The notes under the pieces are model-generated. The model was not told the origin of the DNA and did not search any database. It saw nothing but the letters and a program-made list of their open reading frames with translations. A stretch of 64,000 bases of DNA from contig NZ_RZUL01000004.1 of NCBI RefSeq assembly GCF_004005485.1, forward strand, positions 186,001 to 250,000. Direction: 5' to 3'. Origin of the DNA: Sphingobium algorifonticola. Lineage in GTDB: Bacteria > Pseudomonadota > Alphaproteobacteria > Sphingomonadales > Sphingomonadaceae. Made by a program: the position numbers and the translations under genes. This document shows, in pieces, positions 35,209 through 43,161 of this stretch. Position 1 is the stretch's first letter. Every line of letters starts with the position of its first letter.

Positions 35209-37224
35209 GTGCTGTTGCGACTGACTTTCGGGGTGGGCGTCCTCCTGGCATCATCGGTGGCCGCTGCCCAGGAGGCACCGCCTGCGGTGCCCGCCGCCGA
35301 TGCCGCCGCCACCCCCACAACCGCCATCGTCAAGCGACTGACTGATGGCAGCTTCACCGTACCGCCGGGTTGGCGGATGGAAGATCGCGACGGACTGGTC
35401 GTGATGGTCAGTCCAGAGGGCGATGCCCGAGTCGCGCTGGTCGATGTCGGGCCCGCCACCGATGCCGCTGCGGCACAGGAAAAGGCGTGGCGCGCTTATC
35501 GCCGCGACGCGCCGCCACCGCTCCAACGCACCGTTGCCGGTGCCGCGCGGGCCGGATGGGACGAGGTCGTTTCCGTCGTCTATGATACCCCGCCCGGCGA
35601 TGCGATGCTCCGCCACGCCGTCGCGCATCGCAAGGCCGGGCGATGGACGGTGCTGCTGATCGACGCACAAAGCGCCGCTGCCGAAAAGCGCGGCGCTGCG
35701 GTTCGGCTAATGATGCAGACGCTGCGGACTCATGATTTCACCGAGGAAAGTTTCGCGGGGCGGCAGGCGCATCGGCTCGATTCGGGGCGGATCGCGGCGC
35801 TGACAGGCTTTGTACAGACGGCGATGGCCGAACTGCACGTCCCTGGCGCGAGCCTGGCCTTGATCGACCAGGGCAAGGTGGTCTTTGAGGGCGGTTTCGG
35901 CGTGCGCGAGGTCGGGAAGCCCGATCCAGTCGATGCGCATACCCGCTTCATGATTGGATCGAACACCAAGGCGCTGACCACCTTGCTCCTGGCCAAGATG
36001 GTCGATGCGGGCAAGCTGGGCTGGGACGATAAGGTCACCAAGGTCTATCCTGACTTCCGCCTGGGCAGCGCCGAAACAACCGACAAGGTGCTGGTGCGCC
36101 ATCTGGTGTGCGCGTGCACCGGCCTGCCGCGTAAGGACGTCACCTGGATTCTTAATACCCCGCTTGGCACACCCGCCTCCGCCTCGTTCAGGGAACTGGC
36201 GACGACCGAGCCGACCACCGGCTTTGGCGAAGTGTTCCAGTACAATAATCTGATGGCATCGGCCGCCGGCTTCATCGCCGGGCATGCCGCCTATCCGAAG
36301 CTGGAGATTGGCGCGGCGTTCGACCGGGCGATGCAGACCTATGTCTTCGACCCGCTCGAAATGCGCGAGAGCACCTTTGATTACACCCGTGCGCGTGCCC
36401 GCGATTCTGCCAGCCCCCATGCCTATGACCGCGCCGGAAACGCCGCCATTGCCCCGGCCGATGCGGGCTTCAACAATTCGATCATTCCCTATCGCCCCGG
36501 GGGGGCGCTCTGGTCGTCGGCGCATGACATGATCCGCTATGTCGGGGTAGAATTGTCCGCAGGCGCGCTGCCCAGCGGTGGCAGGCTGATGGCGGCCGAG
36601 CACCTGCTGGAACGGCGCAAGCCCATCGTGTCGATCGGCGCAAACCATGATTATGGCATGGGACTGATGATCGACCGTCAATGGGGCGTGCCGATCGTCC
36701 ATCACGGCGGCAGCACAGCGGGGTTCAAGGCGGAGTTCGCCGTGTTGCCCGACGCGGGTGTTGGTGCTGTGCTGCTGACCAATTCGGACTACGGGCAATA
36801 TATGCTGCGTCAGTTTCTGCGTCGACTGGTCGAAGTGGTCTATGACGGACAGCCGCTGGCGGAGCAGGAGCTGAAGGTTGCCGCGGCGACTGCCCGTAAC
36901 GGTTTTCTCGCCGAACAGGCCCGCCTGACCGTACCAGCCGATCCAGTCGAGGCGGCTAAGCTGGCCGACCATTATGTCAGCCCCGATCTTGGCGCGCTTC
37001 ACGTCACGCGCGACGCCGACGGGCTGCGATTCGCCTTTGCCAGCTTCACCTCGCGCATGGCCTCGCGCCGCAACAGCGACGGCACATTTTCGTTCGTTGT
37101 GATCGACGCTGGAGCCGAGGGCTTCGAACTGCTCGCAGGGGAGCGTGAAGGGCGTCGCGTGCTGACCATCCGCGCGGGCCAGCATGACTATATCTTTACC
37201 GAAGCCGCCGCGACGGCGCGTTGA
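35209..37224 (+). CDS. Secreted serine hydrolase (S12 fold) with N-terminal extra domain
   Basis: 671 residues from a GTG with AAGGGGA six bases upstream. Signal peptide MLLRLTFGVGVLLASSVAAAQ. Residues 35-190 form an extra domain of about 150 residues with no recognised family (FTVPPGWRMEDRDGLVVMVSPEGDARVAL). The S12 domain follows: S251-N-T-K254, FQYNNLMASAAG (YxN) and VHHGGSTAGF. A C-terminal lipocalin-like stretch ends the protein (ADHYVSPDLGALHVTRDADGL). First gene of the rightward operon with the D-aminoacylase and acyl-CoA ligase. Likely a peptidase or amidase for D-residue-containing or acylated peptides. Confidence 0.85.
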   Translation: MLLRLTFGVGVLLASSVAAAQEAPPAVPAADAAATPTTAIVKRLTDGSFTVPPGWRMEDRDGLVVMVSPEGDARVALVDVGPATDAAAAQEKAWRAYRRDAPPPLQRTVAGAARAGWDEVVSVVYDTPPGDAMLRHAVAHRKAGRWTVLLIDAQSAAAEKRGAAVRLMMQTLRTHDFTEESFAGRQAHRLDSGRIAALTGFVQTAMAELHVPGASLALIDQGKVVFEGGFGVREVGKPDPVDAHTRFMIGSNTKALTTLLLAKMVDAGKLGWDDKVTKVYPDFRLGSAETTDKVLVRHLVCACTGLPRKDVTWILNTPLGTPASASFRELATTEPTTGFGEVFQYNNLMASAAGFIAGHAAYPKLEIGAAFDRAMQTYVFDPLEMRESTFDYTRARARDSASPHAYDRAGNAAIAPADAGFNNSIIPYRPGGALWSSAHDMIRYVGVELSAGALPSGGRLMAAEHLLERRKPIVSIGANHDYGMGLMIDRQWGVPIVHHGGSTAGFKAEFAVLPDAGVGAVLLTNSDYGQYMLRQFLRRLVEVVYDGQPLAEQELKVAAATARNGFLAEQARLTVPADPVEAAKLADHYVSPDLGALHVTRDADGLRFAFASFTSRMASRRNSDGTFSFVVIDAGAEGFELLAGEREGRRVLTIRAGQHDYIFTEAAATAR

Positions 37225-37243
37225 TCAACTTGGGAGACGGCCT

Positions 37244-38968
37244 GTGAAATTCCGCCACGCCTGCGCGTTCGTCGTTGCCGCCGCCGCTGTCACTGGCAGC
37301 GTGTCGGCCGGGGACAGCAACACGCCAGCCTATGACCTGTTGATCCGGAACGGCACCATCTACGACGGGTCGGGGGGCAAGCCCTATACCGGCGAGATCG
37401 CGATCAAAGGTGATCGCATCGTCTATGTAGGGCCGCGTGCACCGGGCCGCCCCACGAAGGTGGTCAACGCGGGCGGTAAGGCAGTCACGCCGGGCTTCGT
37501 CAACATGCTCAGTCACAGTCAGGAGGCGTTCTTCGTAGACAGTCGCGTGGTCAGCGACATCAACCAGGGCGTGACATTGAACGTCATGGGCGAAGGCTGG
37601 TCGATGGGGCCGCTCACCCCGAAGTTGCGCGAGGCCGCGCTGAAGGACCAGGGCGACATCCAATATCTGATCGAATGGACGACATTGGACGAGTTCCTGC
37701 GCACCGTCGAAAAACGCGGCGTGGCCACCAACGTCGCCAGCTTCATCGGCGCGACCACCGTTCGCCTGGCGGTGCTGGGCGAAGGTGATGTCGATCCGTC
37801 TCCGGCGCAACTCGAAGAGATGCGCGGCCTCGTCGCCCAAGCGATGCGCGACGGCGCAATGGGCGTCGGATCGTCGCTGATCTATCCGCCCGCAGGCTAT
37901 GCCGAGACACCCGAGCTGATCGCGCTGACGACCGAAGCGGGCCGGTGCGGCGGCATGTATATCAGCCATATGCGATCGGAAGGCGATCGGATCGAGCAGG
38001 CGGTGGACGAGCTGATCGAGATCGCTCGGAAATCGGGTGCGGGCGCGGAAATCTATCACCTTAAATTCGCGGGCAAGGACAATTGGGGCAAGTTCGCGAG
38101 CGTCATTGCCAAGATCGAGGCGGCGCGCGCAGAGGGGCTGCGCATCACCACCGATATGTATACCTACGATGCCGGTGCCACGGGCTTGACCGCAACATTG
38201 CCGCTGTGGGTGCAGGCCGACGGCGCGGAGGCGATGGCGAAGCGGCTGCGCGATCCAGCGACGCGAGCGCGCGTGATCGCCGATATGCGCGCGAAGGACG
38301 CCGGCTATGAAAATCTGCTGCGGCTGACCGGCGGCACCGGCGACAACATCCTGCTCATCGGCTTCAAGTCGGAGGCGCTGCGCCCGCTGATCGGCAAGAC
38401 CCTCGCCGAGGCGGCGCGTGCCCGCGGCGTCAGCGTCGAGGAAGCGGCGATGGACCTGATCGTCGAGGATGGCAGCCGCGTGGATGCTGCCTTCCGCATC
38501 ATGTCGGAGGACAATATCCGCAAGGCGGTGCAGCTTCCCTATATGAGCTTCGGATCGGATGCGCCAGGGCAGGCCGCGGAGGGCGTGTTCCTGAAATCGA
38601 GCACGCACCCGCGCACCTATGGCAACGTAGCCCGCCTGCTTGGCCGCTATGTCCGCGACGAAAAGCTGATCCCGCTTGAGGAAGCGGTGCGGCGACTCAC
38701 TTCGCTGCCTGCCGCCAACCTGCGGCTGCGCGACCGCGGCCTTCTGAAGGCTGGCTATTTCGCCGATGTCGTGCTGTTCGATCCGACCACTATCCAGGAT
38801 CATGCCACCTATGAGCGGCCGCACCAATATTCGACAGGGGTGGATAGTGTCTGGGTGAACGGAGTCGCCGTGCTGAAGGACGGCAAGCCGACGGGCGCGG
38901 CAGCCGGGCGAGTCGTACGTGGTCCCGGATGGACCGGCTGGCCCGACGGCGGTGCCTGTCCGAAATGA
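37244..38968 (+). CDS. N-acyl-D-amino-acid deacylase family amidohydrolase, secreted
   Basis: 574 residues from a GTG with GGGAG upstream; the leader VKFRHACAFVVAAAAVTGSVSA suggests export. It belongs to the D-aminoacylase branch of the amidohydrolases: DLLIRNGTIYDGSGG opening, YISHMRSEGD and AEIYHLKFAGKDNWGK with metal His residues, SFGSDAPG with the catalytic Asp and THPRTYGNVARLLGRYVR near the end. The usual HxH at the first strand is missing (VNMLSHSQE instead), as far as can be read. It would remove acyl chains from N-acyl-D-amino acids. It ends at the ATGA overlap with the ligase gene. Confidence 0.85.
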   Translation: MKFRHACAFVVAAAAVTGSVSAGDSNTPAYDLLIRNGTIYDGSGGKPYTGEIAIKGDRIVYVGPRAPGRPTKVVNAGGKAVTPGFVNMLSHSQEAFFVDSRVVSDINQGVTLNVMGEGWSMGPLTPKLREAALKDQGDIQYLIEWTTLDEFLRTVEKRGVATNVASFIGATTVRLAVLGEGDVDPSPAQLEEMRGLVAQAMRDGAMGVGSSLIYPPAGYAETPELIALTTEAGRCGGMYISHMRSEGDRIEQAVDELIEIARKSGAGAEIYHLKFAGKDNWGKFASVIAKIEAARAEGLRITTDMYTYDAGATGLTATLPLWVQADGAEAMAKRLRDPATRARVIADMRAKDAGYENLLRLTGGTGDNILLIGFKSEALRPLIGKTLAEAARARGVSVEEAAMDLIVEDGSRVDAAFRIMSEDNIRKAVQLPYMSFGSDAPGQAAEGVFLKSSTHPRTYGNVARLLGRYVRDEKLIPLEEAVRRLTSLPAANLRLRDRGLLKAGYFADVVLFDPTTIQDHATYERPHQYSTGVDSVWVNGVAVLKDGKPTGAAAGRVVRGPGWTGWPDGGACPK

Positions 38969-40572
38969 CCGGCACGCCGCCGCCCCTCGCCAAGATCAGT
39001 GACTATGTCGCATGGTATGCTGAAGCCACGCCGGCTGCCGAGGCATTGGTCTTGGGGGATCGCCGGCTTAGCTACGCCGACCTTGACGCCGCAGTAGACG
39101 CGCTGTCCCGCGCACTGATCGCCGCAGGCGTCCAACCCGGCGATCGTGTCGCGACACTCCAGACGCCGTCCCCCGATTACCTGATCGCCTTTCTGGCGAC
39201 GAGCGCGATCGGCGCGATCTGGATGGGCTTGAACCCCAAATATCGCGCGGCCGAACTGGACTATGTCGTCAGTGACGCTCGCCCCTGCATACTGCTGACC
39301 CGCCTGCACGTCGGCGCGCGCGACTATCAACCGGAAATCGCCGCGATGCGCGCTGCGTCACCCGAACTGAGGCAGGTAGTCGCGTTCGATGGCGCTACCA
39401 CGGGTGACATCATCGGCTATGATGCCTTCATCGCCGACGGCCGCGCCGTTAGCGACACCGAAATCGCTGCGCGCCGCGCCGCAGCAGGTGGCCGCCAGCC
39501 ATGCCTGATCGTCTATACCTCCGGCTCCACCGGCCGACCCAAGGGCGCGGTGCTGCATCATGAGGGCATCGTTCGCTTCAGCATCGAACAGAACCGGCTC
39601 TGGCCCGTCGCGCCCTATCGCAGCCTCAACTTCCTGCCGATCAACCATGTCGGATGCACCGTCGATCTGGCGACGCCCTGCCTCGTCGCCGGGGGCGCGA
39701 TGATCTTCATGGAACAGTTTGATGCGGCGGAATCGGTTCGCATCATCGCCCGCGAACGGATCAGCTTCATCGCTTCGGTGCCAAGCGTCTTCGCGCTCCA
39801 GATCGCAACGCCGGAATGGGCGGTGACCGATTTTTCGAGCGTTCAGCTGATGGTGTGGGAGGGCGCGGCCATCTCCGCCGACGTCCTTCTTCAATTGGCC
39901 GCCAAATGCGCCCGGCTCGCGACAAATTATGGCATGACCGAGACGACCAGCGCCATCACCGCGCTCGCTCCGATCACGCTTGCCCCCGCTGACGACCCGG
40001 ACGTGCTGCTCAGTTCGGTCGGCCACCCTTTTCCCGGCGTTGAGGTGTGCCTCGCGGATGAGACGGGTGCGGCGGTCCCCGATGGCGCGGTGGGTGAGAT
40101 CCATGCGCGCTCACCGCTCAACTTCCTTCATTACTGGAACCGCCCGGAGGACACCGCCGCCGCGTTTACGCCGGACGGCTTTTTTCGCACCGGCGATCTG
40201 GCCGAACGGCGCGCGGACGGGCGGCTTCGGATCGTTGGTCGATTGAAGGACATGTTCAAGTCTGGAGGCTACAACGTCTACCCGCGTGAAGTGGAGGAAG
40301 TGATCGAAAGCCATCCTGCCGTCGCGCTGGCGGCGGTGGTACCGATGCCCGATCCACTTTGGCAGGAAGCGGGCGTCGCCTTCGTCGTGCCCCGGCCGGG
40401 CATGGCGACAACACCGGACGAGATTATCGTCTGGTGCCGCGATCGGTTGGCGAACTACAAAGTCCCCAAACAGTGTGCGGTCCGCGAAGCCTTGCCGCTG
40501 CTGCCGATCGGCAAGATAGACAAGGTCGCGCTGCGCGATGAGGCCGCCGGGTCCACCGTTGACTCAAGCTAG
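38965..40572 (+). CDS. AMP-dependent acyl-CoA synthetase
   Basis: 535 residues from the ATG overlapping the deacylase stop (ATGA). All ANL-family motifs are visible: YTSGSTGRPKGAVLHH (P-loop), NYGMTETTSA, GFFRTGDLAERR, GRLKDMFKSGGYNVYPREVEEV, and the catalytic Lys near the C-terminus in LPIGKIDKVAL. It joins a carboxylic acid to CoA through an adenylate. Following a deacylase, the likely substrate is the acyl chain set free from an N-acyl-D-amino acid or lipopeptide. Substrate chain length cannot be read from the sequence. Its stop shares a CTAG with the convergent gene. Confidence 0.92.
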   Translation: MTGTPPPLAKISDYVAWYAEATPAAEALVLGDRRLSYADLDAAVDALSRALIAAGVQPGDRVATLQTPSPDYLIAFLATSAIGAIWMGLNPKYRAAELDYVVSDARPCILLTRLHVGARDYQPEIAAMRAASPELRQVVAFDGATTGDIIGYDAFIADGRAVSDTEIAARRAAAGGRQPCLIVYTSGSTGRPKGAVLHHEGIVRFSIEQNRLWPVAPYRSLNFLPINHVGCTVDLATPCLVAGGAMIFMEQFDAAESVRIIARERISFIASVPSVFALQIATPEWAVTDFSSVQLMVWEGAAISADVLLQLAAKCARLATNYGMTETTSAITALAPITLAPADDPDVLLSSVGHPFPGVEVCLADETGAAVPDGAVGEIHARSPLNFLHYWNRPEDTAAAFTPDGFFRTGDLAERRADGRLRIVGRLKDMFKSGGYNVYPREVEEVIESHPAVALAAVVPMPDPLWQEAGVAFVVPRPGMATTPDEIIVWCRDRLANYKVPKQCAVREALPLLPIGKIDKVALRDEAAGSTVDSS

Positions 40573-41762
40573 CGCGGCGGCGGGCAGGTCGTGGCCCCCT
40601 CCGGCACGTCGCCCCGCACCGCAGGCAGCACGTCGTTTACCAGCGTGACCAAGGTCCGACCCGGTTCCTCAAGCAGGACGATATGCGCGGAGTGGGGAAA
40701 CTCGACGAACTTCTTGTAAGGCGCGCACAGCTTGTCGAAATAGGCGCGCGCCAGAGTGATCGGCGTCTGCCAGTCGTGGCGACCGCTGATCATGACGAGC
40801 GGGACCGCAAGGCGCGTGCCAATGTCCTTTTCGGCGGTCCAGTCGTCAATCGACAGGTTGATCTCCTTGTCCTTCGCGGCGCGTCCGCCTGGAAAGGGTG
40901 CAGTCGGCTTTTCGACCGGATGATCCACCAGGTTTGGCGATACCGAGATTCCGGCAAGGATGCGCGCACCAAGCGCCGCCGGCTCCCGCGCGCTATGCCA
41001 CGAATGGCCCTGGCGCAGATTTTCTGTCTGAACAACTCGCAACCACGCGAGCCAGCGGTCCCAGTCGTCAATGCTCGGCATGGGCCCCAGATCACTGAGC
41101 TTGCGCTCAAGCGCCGTGTCCCCGCGCGCACGAGCATCCTCAATCAGGAGCCGCCGGGTCTCCACGAAATTCTGTTTTTCATCCACCACCTGCCCGACCG
41201 AAACGACCGCGTGGACCAGATCCGGCCGTCGCCGTGCTATCTCAAGCGCAAGCACCGTGCCCCAGGACTGGCCCATGACAATCACCTTCGCCTGCCCCAG
41301 ATCGCGCCGGAGCAGGTCAATCAGCGCGATCGTGTCGGCGACATATTGTTCCTTGTTGATCGTGCCGACGAGGCGCACTCCATCGACCTCCGACCGCCCG
41401 AAGCCGCGCTGGTCCCAATGGACAACCGTGAAATAATCCTCCCACGGCCGCTGGAACATATAGGACCAGTCGGAGATGACACTGCCCGGCCCGCCGTGGA
41501 GATAGAGGAGGATCGGCGCGCGGCGATCTTGTCCCCTGATTGTGATCCATTGGCGGGCACCCCCCAAGGACACATATTTCGCTTCATCAATGCCGTTGGC
41601 AGAAACGATCTTGCCCAGTTCGCGGTTCATGGTCTGGATGGCGCCGAGCGGGCTTTCGGGCGACGCTCCCTGCGCGAAGGCGGCAGATGTGGCGGAACCG
41701 AGCATCAGCAAGGCGATGGCCTTACCCCGACCATTTAGCTTGCGACGTTTCGTCAAATTCAC
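40569..41762 (-). CDS. S33 alpha/beta-hydrolase, proline-iminopeptidase-like (paralogue)
   Basis: 397 residues from a GTG; AGAGGTG lies upstream. A basic n-region and hydrophobic segment (KAIALLMLGSATSAAFAQG) form the leader. LYLHGGPGSVISD, HWDQRGFGRSEV, MGQSWGTVLALE and EFPHSAHIVLL are the S33 motifs. It is paralogous to the enzyme at 27420-28634 along its whole length. It sits just outside the operons with shared motifs and has no copy upstream, so its control may differ. Its stop codon overlaps that of the convergent ligase gene. Confidence 0.87.
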   Translation of the reverse strand: MNLTKRRKLNGRGKAIALLMLGSATSAAFAQGASPESPLGAIQTMNRELGKIVSANGIDEAKYVSLGGARQWITIRGQDRRAPILLYLHGGPGSVISDWSYMFQRPWEDYFTVVHWDQRGFGRSEVDGVRLVGTINKEQYVADTIALIDLLRRDLGQAKVIVMGQSWGTVLALEIARRRPDLVHAVVSVGQVVDEKQNFVETRRLLIEDARARGDTALERKLSDLGPMPSIDDWDRWLAWLRVVQTENLRQGHSWHSAREPAALGARILAGISVSPNLVDHPVEKPTAPFPGGRAAKDKEINLSIDDWTAEKDIGTRLAVPLVMISGRHDWQTPITLARAYFDKLCAPYKKFVEFPHSAHIVLLEEPGRTLVTLVNDVLPAVRGDVPEGATTCPPPR

Positions 41763-41923
41763 GAGTCACCTCTTCGTTATCTGTTACCCATTCGCCCAAA
41801 GCCGCCGGGGCCGATCGACGCTGAAGCGCGCATCTCGCAGGCTGCGCCTGTCTGAGATTCCGCTTCCATCCTTTGCCAAGCCCCACTTGACGGCGTGTTC
41901 GATCTGCCCGAATTGGCGGGGGT

Positions 41924-42538
41924 ATGACCCGATCCCGCACAAGCCCGGCCGCCCCCAAGACTGAGCAGAGCAAAGGCAACGCCACTCGCGGCACGCGACT
42001 CGACCGCGAAGACTGGATCCTCGCGGCGCGTCGCGCGCTTGTTGAAGGCGGCGTCGCTGCGGTGAAGATCGTCCCGCTGGCCAAGGCGCTCAACATCACC
42101 AGCGGCAGCTTCTATTGGCATTTTGCCGACCAGCCGGCACTGCTGGCGGCGCTGCTGGCCGACTGGGAAGTATCGAACACCCGCGCCTTCATCGAGGCGG
42201 CAGCGGGGGACATCGATCCGCACAAGAAATTCGAGCGCGTTGTCGAGGTCTGGCTGGGCGAGATCGATTTCGATCCGCGATATGACAGCGCAGTGCGGGA
42301 CTGGGCGCGCGCCTCGCCGATGGTCGAGGCGGCCGTGCGGCGCATCGATGATATGCGGCTCGAAATCCTGCACGGCATCTTTCTTGAGATGGGCCATGCC
42401 GATCCCGAGGCGATGGTTCGCGCGCGGATCGCCTATTATCATCAGGTCGGCTATTATGCGATGCGGATGCGCGAGCCGAAAACGGTCCGCAAAGCGTTGC
42501 GACCAGTTTATATCAAGCTGCTGACCGGGCACGCATAG
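41924..42538 (+). CDS. TetR/AcrR-family regulator near the sarcosine oxidase operon
   Basis: 204 residues. The N-terminal DNA-binding domain reads LDREDWILAARRALVEGGVAAVKIVPLAKALNITSGSFYWHFADQPALLAALL, with its helix-turn-helix in the middle. The C-terminal half is similar to TetR_C regulators with aromatic YYHQVGYYAMRMREP. It is convergent with soxG. It differs strongly from the first TetR (34317). It may control the sox operon through the palindromes at 50378-50430, but this is only suggested by proximity. Confidence 0.83.
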   Translation: MTRSRTSPAAPKTEQSKGNATRGTRLDREDWILAARRALVEGGVAAVKIVPLAKALNITSGSFYWHFADQPALLAALLADWEVSNTRAFIEAAAGDIDPHKKFERVVEVWLGEIDFDPRYDSAVRDWARASPMVEAAVRRIDDMRLEILHGIFLEMGHADPEAMVRARIAYYHQVGYYAMRMREPKTVRKALRPVYIKLLTGHA

Positions 42539-42595
42539 CGTCGCCCGTTGCTCGCCCAGCGTCAGCATCTCTCCTCGAGATGGATGAGGCCTTGG

Positions 42596-42655
42596 TACCA
42601 TCGCGATGCTGTCCATGGGCAAGGCCATGGTCCGGCCGCATCGGGGGCGATGGTA
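42596..42655. terminator. Nested inverted repeats between convergent tetR and soxG
   Basis: Outer arms TACCATCGC (42596-42604) and GCGATGGTA (42647-42655) are perfect 9-bp complements. Inside are two CCATGG copies that can also pair. It sits between two convergent stop codons without a T-tract. A bidirectional transcription stop is plausible but unproven. Confidence 0.45.
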
Positions 42656-42660
42656 TACGC

Positions 42661-43161
42661 TCATTCCGCCGCCGCATCGAGCCAGCGCCGGATATGCCGA
42701 TCGTACATCCGGTCGAAGATCATCCTGGTGCCCCAGCTCATGCCCGCGAACAGGACGGCGATGCCCGCGACACGCGTGCGCGCCGCCCGTCCCAGCGCGA
42801 ATGAGGCTTGCGGCAGGCCGGTGAGCTGGCTGACCAGGCCCCCGGCCTCGCCCAGATCGAGGATGACGAGCCCGTCGCCGATCGCCGACCAATAGCACGC
42901 GCCCTGCGCCTGTTGCGCGGCCAGCCGGGCAACAATGGCACCTTCCTCCGCCGGGCGCGCCAGCAACAGCCATTCGTCCGGCCCGATCCAGATCGCATCC
43001 TCCGTCGCGCCGCCCGTCGCAGGCAGGCCGAGATCGACGGCGAGCGTCCTGCCTCGCTTCGTTGCCTTCAATCGGATAGCGGACAGGCCGTGACGTGGCG
43101 TCACGCGGATCGAGGTGCCCGACCAGTCAAGCGATGCCATCATGTCAGCTGTGTCCGTCAT
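42661..43161 (-). CDS. soxG: Sarcosine oxidase gamma subunit
   Basis: 166 residues, somewhat shorter than most SoxG (about 190-200). The ATG at 43161 overlaps the soxA stop by 17 bp; ATGs at 43143 and 43140 are possible. Conserved SoxG-like segments are GPDEWLLLA, DLGEAGGLVSQLTG and the C-terminal SWGTRMIFDRMYDRHIRRWL. Together with SoxA, SoxB and SoxD it forms the heterotetrameric enzyme. The gene closes the leftward operon. The order soxB-soxD-soxA-soxG is the one usual in Proteobacteria, which supports the call despite low sequence conservation of this subunit. Confidence 0.85.
   Translation of the reverse strand: MTDTADMMASLDWSGTSIRVTPRHGLSAIRLKATKRGRTLAVDLGLPATGGATEDAIWIGPDEWLLLARPAEEGAIVARLAAQQAQGACYWSAIGDGLVILDLGEAGGLVSQLTGLPQASFALGRAARTRVAGIAVLFAGMSWGTRMIFDRMYDRHIRRWLDAAAE

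Noticed and set aside
37196-38827. Leftward 543-residue open frame
   Set aside because: Lies antisense to the D-aminoacylase gene, which has full family motifs, a ribosome-binding site and an ATGA link to its neighbour.
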